Shown here piece after piece: positions 9,752-18,579 of a DNA stretch of 64,000 bases (position 1 is the stretch's first letter; each line of letters begins with the position of its first letter). The notes under the pieces are model-generated. The model searched no databases. It had not been told where the DNA came from and saw nothing but the letters and a program-made list of their open reading frames with translations. Made by a program: the position numbers and the translations under genes. The stretch comes from Secundilactobacillus silagincola (lineage in GTDB: Bacteria > Bacillota > Bacilli > Lactobacillales > Lactobacillaceae): contig NZ_BCMJ01000002.1 in NCBI RefSeq assembly GCF_002583405.1, positions 1-64,000 on the forward strand, in the 5' to 3' direction.

Positions 9752-10498
9752 ATGCGTTACACAACAAAGCAACAACAAGCAAGATGGCTTGTCATTTATC
9801 ATATTTTTGTTGCTATTTTGGCGGTTATATCTAGTATCTTAGCCGTTTCGATGATGTTGAATGTTAAGGTCGGCTTGGCTGGGCGTGTCGTATATCAAGG
9901 ATTGTTGGCCTTCTTCGTTGTTGATTACGTGGTCAGGTTAATTTTTACCAAAAACCGCAAGTGGTTCTTGATCAATAACGCCTTTGATTTGTTAGGTATT
10001 CTGCCCATGCATCCTGCGTTTTCACTTTTTCGGCTAGCAAGAATCTTTCGGATGATTCGCACCCACCACGTCTTTTGGCGATTAGGTATTTCCGGTAAAT
10101 GGACTCGCGAGTTTCATAGGTTTACATATGATACCGGGTTTATTTACCTCTTTACGATTAGTGTGGTAATTATTTGCCTGAGTGCGCTGCTTTTTTCCAT
10201 CGTCGAACACCAGACACTTTCGGAGTCACTATGGTGGGCGATTACCACAGCGACGACTGTTGGCTATGGAGATGATTCGCCGCATACGGCCTGGGGAAAA
10301 TTAATTGCCACAGTCTTAATGCTTGGCGGGGTTGGGTTTATTGGTTTGCTGACCAGTACGATTACCGATTTCTTCACGGATCGAACGGGGCAGGCTGATG
10401 CGCAACAGCAGCAAAACGAAGAATTGACGAAACAAATCCAGCAGCTGACTCGAGAAGTATCACGGTTGTCTAAGAAAGTTGATCAGTTAAAAAAATAA
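9752..10498 (+). CDS. Kv-type potassium channel protein
   Basis: This is a 248-residue six-helix cation channel. The selectivity filter TTVGYGD spans residues 168-174 between the last two helices. An S4-like segment (FRLARIFRMIR, about 93-103) carries regularly spaced Arg residues like a voltage sensor. Residues about 215-248 are Gln/Lys/Glu-rich with a coiled-coil pattern and could tetramerise the channel. Its ATG follows the protease stop by two bases. A voltage-gated K+ role is inferred from the motif and arginine spacing. Confidence 0.9.
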   Translation: MRYTTKQQQARWLVIYHIFVAILAVISSILAVSMMLNVKVGLAGRVVYQGLLAFFVVDYVVRLIFTKNRKWFLINNAFDLLGILPMHPAFSLFRLARIFRMIRTHHVFWRLGISGKWTREFHRFTYDTGFIYLFTISVVIICLSALLFSIVEHQTLSESLWWAITTATTVGYGDDSPHTAWGKLIATVLMLGGVGFIGLLTSTITDFFTDRTGQADAQQQQNEELTKQIQQLTREVSRLSKKVDQLKK

Positions 10499-10506
10499 GT
10501 TTGCGT

Positions 10507-10559
10507 AAAAAAAGACTCAGAGCACCTCTCGCGTGAGAATGAAGTGCCTGAGTCTTTTA
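10507..10559 (+). terminator. Terminator after the potassium channel gene
   Basis: AAAAGACTCAG and CTGAGTCTTTT form the outer stem, with inner GCAC/GTGC and CTCTC/GAGA pairing. A T-rich stretch follows. Confidence 0.8.
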
Positions 10560-10578
10560 TATGTAATCTGGTAGTGAA

Positions 10579-10989
10579 TTAGTACCAGTGATGCGCTTGC
10601 CAGAATTTCTTGGCTTTTGTCCATGAACCGTAACGGCTGCTAGCATACTGGTTAGCAACTTTTTCTTGGTTGACTGGGCTATAGTTACCATGAAGGTAAG
10701 ATTTCAGTAATTGATAACGACCATAACAGTTTCCGTTGCGAGCAGAGTAGTTATAACGAGATTCGCGATAGGCAATCCAGTTCTTGGCCTTTTTTTGAGT
10801 TTTAGATAAGTTAGCGTTGATTTTAGCAATTTGCTTTGCTTGGCTAGCAGTAACCTTAGTTGAGGCTTGTGCTGTCGTGGTTTGTGGTTGTGCAGTGATA
10901 CTTGATGTAACGTCGGTGCCCATTCCAAAGGCGAATCCGAAAATCAAGAAGAATGCTGCTAATTTTATTTTTATATTCGCTTTTGACAT
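10579..10989 (-). CDS. APF-like secreted protein with lysozyme-like C-terminal domain
   Basis: The 136-residue precursor has a basic N-terminus, a hydrophobic signal core at about 9-24 and a Gln/Thr/Ala-rich linker. The C-terminal domain of about 70 residues (WIAYRESRYNYSARNGNCYGRYQL ... SRYGSWTKAKKFWQAHHWY) closely resembles the aggregation-promoting-factor / transglycosylase-like domain of lactobacilli. The Glu of YRES sits where the catalytic acid of SLT-type lysozyme folds lies. It is probably a cell-surface muralytic or shape-related protein. AAGGGGAT precedes the ATG. It is monocistronic. Confidence 0.85.
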   Translation of the reverse strand: MSKANIKIKLAAFFLIFGFAFGMGTDVTSSITAQPQTTTAQASTKVTASQAKQIAKINANLSKTQKKAKNWIAYRESRYNYSARNGNCYGRYQLLKSYLHGNYSPVNQEKVANQYASSRYGSWTKAKKFWQAHHWY

Positions 10990-11145
10990 ATATTTAAAAA
11001 TCCCCTTATTTGTTGATTACTAATGAACAGCATACACGGGGAATGTTTCATTTATGTTAACTAACAATTACCAGTAGATTAAGTTATATGACAAGATTTG
11101 ACCATTGGCTGCTTTTGAAGCCGGCGTTTGCCCTTCTTTTATCAT

Positions 11146-11188
11146 AAAAAAGGTTCCAGACTGATCAATGATAACAGTCTGGAACCTC
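11146..11188 (-). terminator. Terminator of the sugar symporter gene
   Basis: AGGTTCCAGACT and AGTCTGGAACCT form a perfect 12-bp stem; on the minus strand it is followed by TTTTTT. Confidence 0.88.
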
Positions 11189-11210
11189 TTATATTAGAAT
11201 TTAAAATTAA

Positions 11211-12677
11211 TTATTTGGGCTGGCCAGTTTCTGGATCAAACCCCTTTTCTGCAGCACGTTCACGAAGACTTGTTTCAATATCTTCAAGTGAACGGTTACG
11301 AGTTTCAATGGCCTTCTTGTGTACGAACCAGATGGCGAATACACAGAAGAGGGCGTAAATCAGGAACAGACGAGCGATACCTTGACCTTCTGGGTTTGCA
11401 ACACCCTTGGGTTCGAAGGCAACCAGCAAAACAGTAAAGGTTTCGGAAACACAGAAGTTAGCGAACCAGTTTACCGCGGCACCGAATGAGTTACCTAACC
11501 CACGGATGTTCAATGGGAAGGCTTCACCAATCATTAACCACATTACAGGGCCCCAAGTTGCTGAGAAGAAGGCGATGTAAAGAGTTAAGGCAATAACACA
11601 GATCCATGAACCTAAGTTACCATCGCCGGCATGTAAGGCTAACATGGCGATTGACATTGCGAACAGTGAAGCCGCCATACCAATGGCCCCACCGGTCAGC
11701 ATCTTTTTACGGTCGATCTTATCCATGATACTTACGGCAACGGCAGTCACGATCACGTTAAAGATACCGATAACAATATGTGATTGAAGGGCAAAGTGGG
11801 TACTGAACCCGGCTGAAATGAAGATGGTTGGTGCATAGTAGAGAACAGTGTTACAACCCATGACTTGTTGTAAAATAGCTAACCCAACGGCCATAACTAG
11901 AACTGGACGAGCAACTGGTCCGAAGAGTTCTTTCCACCCACCAGAAGGAATAGCAGCTTGCACTTTAATAGCGCTAAGTTCTTTTTGAGCCACTTTTTCG
12001 TCTGGGTTAAATTGACGGAGAACTGAAAGGGCTTGTGTTTCATCATTTTTCCGAACAAGGAAACGTGGTGATTCTGGTAGGAAGATAGCACCAATCCAGA
12101 GAATGGCAGCAGGGATCGCGGCTAACCCTAACATCCAACGCCAACTGATGCTTTCAGAAAGGTTTAAACCACCCTGTGGTGAGAACCATTCGTTAAAGAC
12201 GTAGGCGAAGAAGATACCGGTCATAACCATTAATTGGAACAGCGACCCGACAGTCCCACGTTGTTCTGCGGGAGCCAGTTCAGCTAAGTACGTTGGAATT
12301 AATGATGAAGCGGCACCAACGGCGATACCTAAACAGAATCGGAAGGAAACCAAAGCGATGTATTCTGGTGAAAAGGCTGAACCTAAGGCTGCAAAGAAGA
12401 AGATGATTGCGGCGGTGATCAGCAAGTGACGACGACCAAATCTATCGGACAACGGCCCGATAAAGGCGGCACCAAACACGGCACCGATTGAAGTAGATGC
12501 GGTTAAGAAACCGTATTGGAATGAACCATTAGCAATGTTTAACTCGTGACCAATAAATAACATGGCACCGGAAATAACACCGGTATCATACCCGAACAGC
12601 AAGCCACCTAGGGCACCAAAGAAATAAATGACCCAGACAGGCATGTGGTGAAGGGTTTTAGTACCTCCATTTGACAT
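11211..12677 (-). CDS. MFS sugar:H+ symporter (sugar porter family, pentose-type)
   Basis: This is a 488-residue twelve-helix permease. GGLLFGYDTGVISGA at the first helix, DRFGRRHLL in loop 2-3, and PESPRFLVRK and DKIDRKKML in the matching second-half positions are sugar-porter signatures of XylE/AraE/GLUT relatives. It has a ribosome site GGAGGA before the ATG and stands alone between terminators. A cre-like box lies about 60 bases upstream of the start. Xylose or arabinose is the likely substrate, given the pentose genes further along and the family, but glucose cannot be excluded. Confidence 0.9.
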   Translation of the reverse strand: MSNGGTKTLHHMPVWVIYFFGALGGLLFGYDTGVISGAMLFIGHELNIANGSFQYGFLTASTSIGAVFGAAFIGPLSDRFGRRHLLITAAIIFFFAALGSAFSPEYIALVSFRFCLGIAVGAASSLIPTYLAELAPAEQRGTVGSLFQLMVMTGIFFAYVFNEWFSPQGGLNLSESISWRWMLGLAAIPAAILWIGAIFLPESPRFLVRKNDETQALSVLRQFNPDEKVAQKELSAIKVQAAIPSGGWKELFGPVARPVLVMAVGLAILQQVMGCNTVLYYAPTIFISAGFSTHFALQSHIVIGIFNVIVTAVAVSIMDKIDRKKMLTGGAIGMAASLFAMSIAMLALHAGDGNLGSWICVIALTLYIAFFSATWGPVMWLMIGEAFPLNIRGLGNSFGAAVNWFANFCVSETFTVLLVAFEPKGVANPEGQGIARLFLIYALFCVFAIWFVHKKAIETRNRSLEDIETSLRERAAEKGFDPETGQPK

Positions 12678-12731
12678 AGACAGATCCTCCTATCAAATCA
12701 ATGATGGTTACGTTGTGTAACTAATAATTGC

Positions 12732-12745
12732 AGTAACCGCTTACA
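12732..12745 (-). promoter_or_regulatory. cre box (CcpA) upstream of the sugar symporter
   Basis: AGTAACCGCTTACA; read on the minus strand (TGTAAGCGGTTACT) it matches 13 of 14 positions of TGWAANCGNTNWCA. The 391-base gap 12678-13068 holds this box, AT-rich promoter sequence and the ohr terminator; I saw no gene in it. Confidence 0.75.
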
Positions 12746-13006
12746 AAACGACAATGATAAAAATAATATAGCACCAATGTGAGTTGGTATTTGATAAGTT
12801 GGTTTACAGAAGCAACTAACCAAAAGATAGTATAACTACCTTAACTATAAAATGCAAGCCCTTTCATTATGTGATAGTCATACTTACTCGTCATGTGAAA
12901 ACCAGTTATCTTTGTTAAGTAGCTAAAAACGTGATACTTTCAAGTATTAAATAACTTAATTAATTTTATCAATGTAATTTTGCACAATCAAAAAAATTTG
13001 ATGCAG

Positions 13007-13050
13007 TAAAAAAAGCCAACCAGCAGTCAAATAACGACTACCAGGTGGCT
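13007..13050 (-). terminator. Terminator of ohr
   Basis: The arms AGCCAACCAGCAGTC and GACTACCAGGTGGCT pair imperfectly; a run of seven T on the minus strand follows. Confidence 0.8.
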
Positions 13051-13068
13051 CTTCGGTAAATTTCAAAA

Positions 13069-13476
13069 CTATTCAGCGTTAACCGTCACTTCAATATTGC
13101 CGCGAGTTGCTTTTGCGTACGGGCAGATGGTTTCTGCAATTTCCATATACTTCTTAGTGTCAGCTTCATCTAAGCCTTCGATGTGACCGAATAATTCGAC
13201 ACCAATATGGAAGTCGGGTTCATCGCCTTCTTGATATAGGGAGACTTTTGCGCGAACGGTGGGTTCACCGGTAACACCAGCCTGCTGTAAGGCGATGTCT
13301 AAGGCACCGTTAAAACAGGAGGCAAACCCCGCCGCAAAAAGCTGTTCAGGGTTGGTCGTGTCTTTATCTACGCCAGGAGTACCAATTTTAAAATCCCATT
13401 TACGATCGTTTGACCATACTTCACCGGAACGGCCGCCTTTGTTCGTCATCGTTGTGGTATAGAGTTTTTTTGTCAT
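13069..13476 (-). CDS. ohr: Organic hydroperoxide resistance protein, OsmC/Ohr family
   Basis: Ohr reduces organic hydroperoxides with a reactive cysteine pair. At 135 residues it has the usual length. Cys54 (FASCFNGAL) and Cys118 (ICPYAKATRGN) are the two redox Cys positions. An Ohr-type (rather than OsmC) assignment is supported by LYTTTMTNKGGRSGEV at the N-terminus. Single gene with its own terminator; a GAGGT site precedes the ATG. No MarR-type OhrR gene is adjacent. Confidence 0.93.
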   Translation of the reverse strand: MTKKLYTTTMTNKGGRSGEVWSNDRKWDFKIGTPGVDKDTTNPEQLFAAGFASCFNGALDIALQQAGVTGEPTVRAKVSLYQEGDEPDFHIGVELFGHIEGLDEADTKKYMEIAETICPYAKATRGNIEVTVNAE

Positions 13477-13719
13477 TAAAATTACCTCATTTCGGGGAAT
13501 TGAGTTGTGTACAATTTAATTATAACTGATTCATTCAAAAAGGCAATAAAAGCGCTTACTTTAATTTAACAATTGGCCCCAAATCGGCTATTTACCGCGA
13601 TAATGATTAAGTAGAGGGGGTACTGGAAAATGTATGTCAGAATACGTAAGTGTTACAATTGACCTAGATGTTTTAAGACAGTTGTTCAAAATTGCGACAG
13701 AGAGGATGGGATAAAACCG

Positions 13720-14913
13720 ATGTATTTATCAATGGAACATCTCAACAAGACATACAGTGGCGGTAAAGTTGCCGTGGAGGATTTTAACTTAGAAGTTGAA
13801 AAGGGCGAATTCGTATGCTTCATTGGGACGTCAGGATCTGGTAAAACGACAACGATGCGGATGATCAACCGGATGTTGCAGCAGACATCTGGTACGATCA
13901 AAATCGATGGTCAAGATATTAGTCAAATGGATCCGGTGAAATTACGCCGAAAGATTGGCTACGTGATTCAAAATATTGGCTTAATGCCGCACATGACCAT
14001 TCGTCAAAATATTACCTTAGTACCACGTTTATTGAAGTGGCCACAAGCTAAGATGGATGAACGCGCTAAGGAAATGATTAAGCTGGTTGATTTGCCAGAG
14101 GAGTTTTTGGATCGTTATCCCTCTGAACTTTCTGGTGGTCAGCAGCAACGGATCGGCGTTGTCCGGGCGTTAGCGGCTGATCAAGATATTATTTTAATGG
14201 ATGAACCTTACGGGGCTTTGGATCCGATTACCCGTGAATCACTACAAGACTTGATTAAAGATCTGCAGACTCGGCTGGGCAAGACGGTTATTTTTGTGAC
14301 CCATGATATGGATGAAGCTTTAACGTTAGCCACCAAGATTGTGGTGATGGATAGCGGTAAAATTATGCAGGTGGCCTCACCAGACGAGATTTTACGTCAT
14401 CCTGCAAACGAATTTGTTGAAAACCTGATTGGGAAGGACCGTCTGATTCAGGCACGTCCAAGCATTACCACTGTTGGTCAAGTCATGCTGACTAACGTGG
14501 CATCGATTACACCCGATCGCCTGCTAAAAGAAGCTTTAAAGTTAATGCATGACCGGCGAGTTGATTCGCTGCTGGTGACGGACGATGGCGGTACCCTAAA
14601 AGGTTATCTCGATATTGAAGATATTGACTATAATTTTAAAACGGCCACTAGCGTTGGTGACGTTATGCACAGCGATGTGTTCTACGTTAAATCAGATTCC
14701 CTAGTTCGAGATACGGTTGAACGGATTTTGAAACGTGGTTTTAAGAACGTGCCCGTTGTTGATAATCATAATCATTTAGTCGGCATCGTTACCCGTGCGG
14801 CGTTGGTTGATATTGTTTACGACGCGCTTTGGGGTGATGAAGATAAAAAGGACGATAGCGAGGACGCCAAGACTGATGCAGCAGCTGCAGATCAAGGTGG
14901 TGACGCCAAATGA
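13720..14913 (+). CDS. opuCA: Glycine betaine/carnitine/choline ABC transporter ATP-binding protein
   Basis: This is the ATPase of an osmoprotectant importer. The Walker A motif GTSGSGKT is at 36-43, the signature is LSGGQQQR and the Walker B is [12 protein letters not shown]. The C-terminal part (about 255-375) contains two CBS domains ([21 protein letters not shown] and [16 protein letters not shown]), the ionic-strength sensor in OpuA/OpuC systems. The tail is acidic and Ala-rich. The gene heads a four-gene operon opuCA-B-C-D; its stop overlaps the ATG of the next gene by 4 bases. Confidence 0.95.
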   Translation: MYLSMEHLNKTYSGGKVAVEDFNLEVEKGEFVCFIGTSGSGKTTTMRMINRMLQQTSGTIKIDGQDISQMDPVKLRRKIGYVIQNIGLMPHMTIRQNITLVPRLLKWPQAKMDERAKEMIKLVDLPEEFLDRYPSELSGGQQQRIGVVRALAADQDIILMDEPYGALDPITRESLQDLIKDLQTRLGKTVIFVTHDMDEALTLATKIVVMDSGKIMQVASPDEILRHPANEFVENLIGKDRLIQARPSITTVGQVMLTNVASITPDRLLKEALKLMHDRRVDSLLVTDDGGTLKGYLDIEDIDYNFKTATSVGDVMHSDVFYVKSDSLVRDTVERILKRGFKNVPVVDNHNHLVGIVTRAALVDIVYDALWGDEDKKDDSEDAKTDAAAADQGGDAK

Positions 14914-15539
14914 TGCACTTTTTAGCCGTCTATGGCTTGTCTTTGCTGGGTAAAACCTGGCAGCATATTTACATTTCGGGTATTTCGTTAGGTTTAGGTA
15001 TCATTGTAGCGGTGCCAGTTGGGATTGCTTTGACTCGAACCAAACGTACGGCAAACATCGTGGTTTCCATTGCTAGTATGCTTCAAACCATACCTGCACT
15101 GGCACTATTAGCCTTTATGATTCCCATTTTTGGGATTGGGGCTAAACCGGCGATCGTTGCGCTGTTCATTTACTCGTTACTACCAATCTTACGGAACACC
15201 TATATTGGTATGAATGATGTGGACCCAACTTTGAAGGATGCCGCGAAGGGTATGGGAATGACCAGTTGGCAATCCATCATCAAGGTGGAAGTGCCATTAG
15301 CCGCGCCGGTGATTATGTCGGGTATTAGATTATCAGCCACTTACGTCATTGCCTGGGCAGCGCTAGCTTCCTATATTGGTGCTGGCGGACTTGGTGATTT
15401 TATCTTTAACGGCTTGAACCTGTACCGTAGTGATTTGATTCTTGGTGGTTCAATTCCGGTAATTATTTTGGCGCTGGTGGTTGACTGGCTGTTAGGCAAA
15501 GTCGAAACAGCGTTAACACCAAGAACATCAGAAGGATAG
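14910..15539 (+). CDS. opuCB: Osmoprotectant ABC transporter permease
   Basis: A 209-residue integral membrane protein with about six helices. The EAA-like cytoplasmic loop is [29 protein letters not shown]. It pairs with the second permease (opuCD) to form the transmembrane channel. The 4-base ATGA overlap with opuCA implies translational coupling. Confidence 0.94.
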   Translation: MMHFLAVYGLSLLGKTWQHIYISGISLGLGIIVAVPVGIALTRTKRTANIVVSIASMLQTIPALALLAFMIPIFGIGAKPAIVALFIYSLLPILRNTYIGMNDVDPTLKDAAKGMGMTSWQSIIKVEVPLAAPVIMSGIRLSATYVIAWAALASYIGAGGLGDFIFNGLNLYRSDLILGGSIPVIILALVVDWLLGKVETALTPRTSEG

Positions 15540-15550
15540 GAGGGGAAAAC

Positions 15551-16483
15551 GTGAAAAACATCAAAAGATGGCTGATCATGTTGGGCTTCTCCTTACTTTG
15601 CGCTATTGGATTAGCCGGCTGCGGGTTTCCTGGATTAGCTGGGAGCGGTAACGACACGGTTCGGATTGCTTCGCAAAATACAACTGAACAGCAAATCATG
15701 TCCTATATGTTACAAGACATGATTCAGCATGATACCAAATTACACACGACAATTATTAATAATCTTGGTTCAGGAAGTGTTTCCTTTAATGCTTTAAAAA
15801 ATAATCAGGCTGATATTTCGGCCATTCGATATGTCGGTACTGATTTAACCACCATTATGAAAAGAAAAGTTGATCGTAACCCAGAACGGGCTACGAAAAC
15901 GGTTGAAACCTACTTTAACAATAAATACCATATGACTTACTTCAAATCATACGGCTTTGCGGATACCTACGTTTGGATGGTGACCCAAAAGACCGCCAAG
16001 CGTTATCACTTAAATAACGTTAGCGACCTTAAACCAGTTGCCGGTAAGATGAACGTTGGTATTGACCAAATCTGGCTTAACCGAAAAGGCGATGGCTATG
16101 ATGGTTTCCAGAAGACGTACGGCTATAAGTTTGGTGCAGTTCACCCGATGCAAATTGGGTTGGTTTATGATGCGGTTGCCAACGATAAAATGGATGCGAT
16201 TTTAGGATATTCAACTGATGGTCGTGTTGGTAGCTATAACTTGAAGATGCTCAAAGATGATAAGCACTTCTTCCCACCGTATACGGCTAGTGCCGTGGCA
16301 ACCAACAAAGTCCTGAAAGAACACCCAGAACTGAAGCCAGTCATTAATAAACTTAGCGGTAAAATTGATTTGAAGACCATGCAACAGCTCAACTATAAAG
16401 TTGATAATGACTTGATGGAGCCTGAAGTGGTTGCTAAGCAATATCTTGAACAACATCATTACTTTGAAGGGAGTGGCAACTAA
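15551..16483 (+). CDS. opuCC: Osmoprotectant-binding lipoprotein
   Basis: The N-terminus has a basic start, a hydrophobic core and the lipobox LAGC with Cys24, so it is lipid-anchored outside the membrane. The rest is an OpuAC-type type II periplasmic-binding domain (TVRIASQNTTEQQIMSYMLQDM at the front; VGIDQIWLNRKGDGYDGF in the hinge region). Start GTG 15551 follows AGGAGGGG. It captures betaine-type solutes and hands them to opuCB/CD. Confidence 0.94.
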   Translation: MKNIKRWLIMLGFSLLCAIGLAGCGFPGLAGSGNDTVRIASQNTTEQQIMSYMLQDMIQHDTKLHTTIINNLGSGSVSFNALKNNQADISAIRYVGTDLTTIMKRKVDRNPERATKTVETYFNNKYHMTYFKSYGFADTYVWMVTQKTAKRYHLNNVSDLKPVAGKMNVGIDQIWLNRKGDGYDGFQKTYGYKFGAVHPMQIGLVYDAVANDKMDAILGYSTDGRVGSYNLKMLKDDKHFFPPYTASAVATNKVLKEHPELKPVINKLSGKIDLKTMQQLNYKVDNDLMEPEVVAKQYLEQHHYFEGSGN

Positions 16484-17133
16484 TGGCGAAGATGAATTTG
16501 TGGGAACAGCTAGTCTACTATTACAGTCATAATGGCGCTTACGTACTTTCCCAGTTTAGCCGTCACTTCTTGATTTCGATTTATGGTGTACTGCTGGCGG
16601 CTATTGTTGGCATACCCATTGGGATTTTCATCGCTCATCATACAAAACTGAATGGGATTGTAATTGGAATTGCTAACGTGATTCAAACGATTCCATCACT
16701 GGCGATGCTGTCAATCATCATGATTGGTTTAGGCTTAGGGGTTAATACCGTTATTGTGACGGTGTTCCTGTATTCACTGCTGCCAATCATCAAGAATACG
16801 GATGCGGGTATGAGAAACGTTGATCCGGCGCTACTAGACGCAGGGACTGGTATGGGGATGACCCGGATGCAGTTGCTGCGGTTGGTGGAAATTCCGCTGT
16901 CCATGTCGGTGATCATGGCTGGTTTGAGAAACGCACTGGTGCTAGCTATTGGAATTACCGCTATCGGGACCTTCGTGGGCGCCGGTGGTTTAGGGGACAT
17001 CATCATTCGGGGAACAAATGCCACGAATGGGACGGCCATTATCCTAGCGGGGGCGCTACCAACGGCCTTAATGGCGATTATTCTTGACCTAGTTTTAGGC
17101 TGGGTGGAGAAAAAAGTGGATCCAACGGCATAA
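16483..17133 (+). CDS. opuCD: Osmoprotectant ABC transporter permease
   Basis: A 216-residue membrane protein, paralogous to opuCB, with the EAA-like loop DAGTGMGMTRMQLLRLVEIPLSMSVIMAG. Its ATG overlaps the stop of opuCC by one base. It ends the operon; only the palindromic repeats at 17134-17452 follow. Confidence 0.94.
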   Translation: MAKMNLWEQLVYYYSHNGAYVLSQFSRHFLISIYGVLLAAIVGIPIGIFIAHHTKLNGIVIGIANVIQTIPSLAMLSIIMIGLGLGVNTVIVTVFLYSLLPIIKNTDAGMRNVDPALLDAGTGMGMTRMQLLRLVEIPLSMSVIMAGLRNALVLAIGITAIGTFVGAGGLGDIIIRGTNATNGTAIILAGALPTALMAIILDLVLGWVEKKVDPTA

Positions 17134-17256
17134 AAGCAAGGTGCGGAAGCGGGCGCTTAGAGAGCGGAGTGTAAGGGACTTCAGCCAAAAATCCCGAACT
17201 TGGATTTATGGCTGAAGTCCCTTACATGCAGCTCTCTGCCCGCTGGAGCCCGATTA
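17134..17256 (+). repeat. REP-like palindromic unit 1
   Basis: A unit of about 123 bp starts AAGCAAGGTGCGG immediately after the opuCD stop and ends GAGCCCGATTA. Its core stem GTAAGGGACTTCAGCCA pairs perfectly with TGGCTGAAGTCCCTTAC; GAGAGC/GCTCTC pairing extends it. It may also end opuC transcription. Confidence 0.85.
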
Positions 17257-17269
17257 GGCTATGATGCAA

Positions 17270-17327
17270 AAAAGCTGAACTTGGAAGCTGATTTACAAGC
17301 GGTTCTCTGCTCGGAGAAGCCCGATTA
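17270..17327 (+). repeat. REP-like unit 2, internally deleted
   Basis: A 58-bp remnant retaining the right half of the unit (GAACTTGGA, TTCTCTGCTCGGAGAAGCCC, GATTA). The left arm is missing. Confidence 0.7.
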
Positions 17328-17452
17328 AAGCAAGGTGCGGAGCCGAGCGTTAAGAGAGCGAAGTGTAAGGCGGGTCTGGCAAAAATTCCGGGTTTGAATT
17401 TGTGCCAGAGCTGACTTACATGTAGCTCTCTGCTCGGAGTAGCCCAGTTAAA
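17328..17452 (+). repeat. REP-like palindromic unit 3
   Basis: A second full unit, again beginning AAGCAAGGTGCGGAG and ending AGCCCAGTTAA. Outer arms (AGAGAGC, GTAAG / CTTAC, GCTCTCT) match unit 1, while inner stem bases differ with paired changes, which suggests that the fold is kept. Confidence 0.83.
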
Positions 17453-17464
17453 CAATATAAAATA

Positions 17465-17514
17465 AATAAGGTATTTGAACTAACAATTTCTGGTTAGTCC
17501 AAATACCTTATTTT
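17465..17514. terminator. Bidirectional terminator downstream of greA
   Basis: AAATAAGGTATTTG(A)ACTAAC and GTTAGT(C)CAAATACCTTATTT form a stem of about 20 bp with a short loop and T-rich ends on both strands. Confidence 0.82.
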
Positions 17515-17522
17515 TATCGCCA

Positions 17523-17993
17523 TTAACTTTTCTTAACATTCAAAATCTTCACCTGATAACTTCCATTAGGCGAGCTAATCGTCACAATGTCATTAACAGT
17601 ATGATTCAGCAGCGCCTGCCCAATCGGTGATGATAGTGAGATCTTGTTGTGCTCAATGTCGGCTTCAGGATTGCCCACTAATTCAAAGGTTTCCTCTGAT
17701 TGGTCATCTTCGAACTGCAGCGTGACGCTTTTGCCAATTTCAATCACGGCGTTATCAGCAGGTTCGTACACCTGCGCGTAACGTAGTTGTTTCTCCAAAT
17801 AGCGTAGCCGACTTTCCAAGTGTCGTAAATCACGTTTAGCTGCACTATATTCAGCGTTTTCAGATAAATCACCCAGCGCGCGGGCAGCCGAAAGTGCTTT
17901 GATTCGGCCAGGACGTTCTTTCTTTACTGCCTCGATTTCAGCGGCAATTTTGTCATACCCAGCTTGAGTGACTTTGTTAAAGTACGGTTGCAT
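17523..17993 (-). CDS. greA: Transcription elongation factor GreA/GreB family
   Basis: GreA rescues backtracked RNA polymerase by stimulating transcript cleavage. The N-terminal coiled coil carries the family motif GDLSENAEYSAAKRD, whose Asp/Glu tip residues act at the polymerase active site; the C-terminal FKBP-like domain ends SSPNGSYQVKILNV. I use ATG 17993, since AAAAGAG is 7 bases upstream; a TTG two codons earlier is possible. It is the third gene of an aminotransferase-pncA-greA unit (14-base gap). Since lactobacilli usually carry another greA, this may be a paralogue. Confidence 0.9.
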   Translation of the reverse strand: MQPYFNKVTQAGYDKIAAEIEAVKKERPGRIKALSAARALGDLSENAEYSAAKRDLRHLESRLRYLEKQLRYAQVYEPADNAVIEIGKSVTLQFEDDQSEETFELVGNPEADIEHNKISLSSPIGQALLNHTVNDIVTISSPNGSYQVKILNVKKS

Positions 17994-18007
17994 ACCCAAA
18001 CTCTTTT

Positions 18008-18562
18008 CTACTCAATTTTTGCGCCAAGGACGTGTTCGAAGTGGCCTAATGCCCAGTCTTGACCGGCTGGTGTTAAGGCTGCTACGCCGTCCTTATGAAC
18101 AATGATGTTATAGCCTAGATTATAGGCGTCTACTGCAGTGTGAAGCACGCAGATATCGGTGCAGACACCCACTAGATGAACCGTATCAACGTGGCGCTCA
18201 CGCAAACGGATATCTAAGTCAGTTCCCGCAAAGGCACTATAACGGGTCTTGTCATACATATAGACTTTTTCATCGTTTTGATGTTCTTCAAACCACGGCT
18301 TGAGTTGACCATAAAATTCACGGCCCCAAGTGCCACGAACATTGTGTGGTGGAAATAACTTGGTTTCAGGATGATACGGGTCGTTGGGTTTGTGAACGTC
18401 CGTAGGTAGGATCACCCAGCTGCCGTTCGCTTCAAACTGATCGGCTAATTTGATAATTGCTGGTTCCAAGACCTGTCCTGGTTTACCACAGGTCAGGGCG
18501 CCATCGTCATGTACAAAATCGTTCGTATAATCAATAATGAGTAACGCTTCGTTTGCTGCCAT
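18008..18562 (-). CDS. pncA: Nicotinamidase / isochorismatase-family cysteine hydrolase
   Basis: It deamidates nicotinamide to nicotinate for NAD salvage. The 184-residue protein carries the family catalytic triad: Asp11 (IIDYTNDF), a Lys in MYDKTRYSAF and the nucleophilic Cys of GVCTDICVLHTA. The metal-binding DVHKPNDPYHPE segment matches the nicotinamidase metal site region. GGAGG precedes the ATG. It sits 17 bases after the aminotransferase stop in the same operon. Confidence 0.9.
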   Translation of the reverse strand: MAANEALLIIDYTNDFVHDDGALTCGKPGQVLEPAIIKLADQFEANGSWVILPTDVHKPNDPYHPETKLFPPHNVRGTWGREFYGQLKPWFEEHQNDEKVYMYDKTRYSAFAGTDLDIRLRERHVDTVHLVGVCTDICVLHTAVDAYNLGYNIIVHKDGVAALTPAGQDWALGHFEHVLGAKIE

Positions 18563-18579
18563 ATTACGCCTCCGAATGT

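Noticed and set aside
11128-11358. Small plus-strand frame over the 3' end of the symporter
   Set aside because: It is antisense to a clear symporter gene and its terminator, with no ribosome site.
17222-17455. A 77-codon minus-strand frame across the REP-like repeats
   Set aside because: It translates the palindromic repeats themselves, has no ribosome site and is repetitive only because the DNA is.
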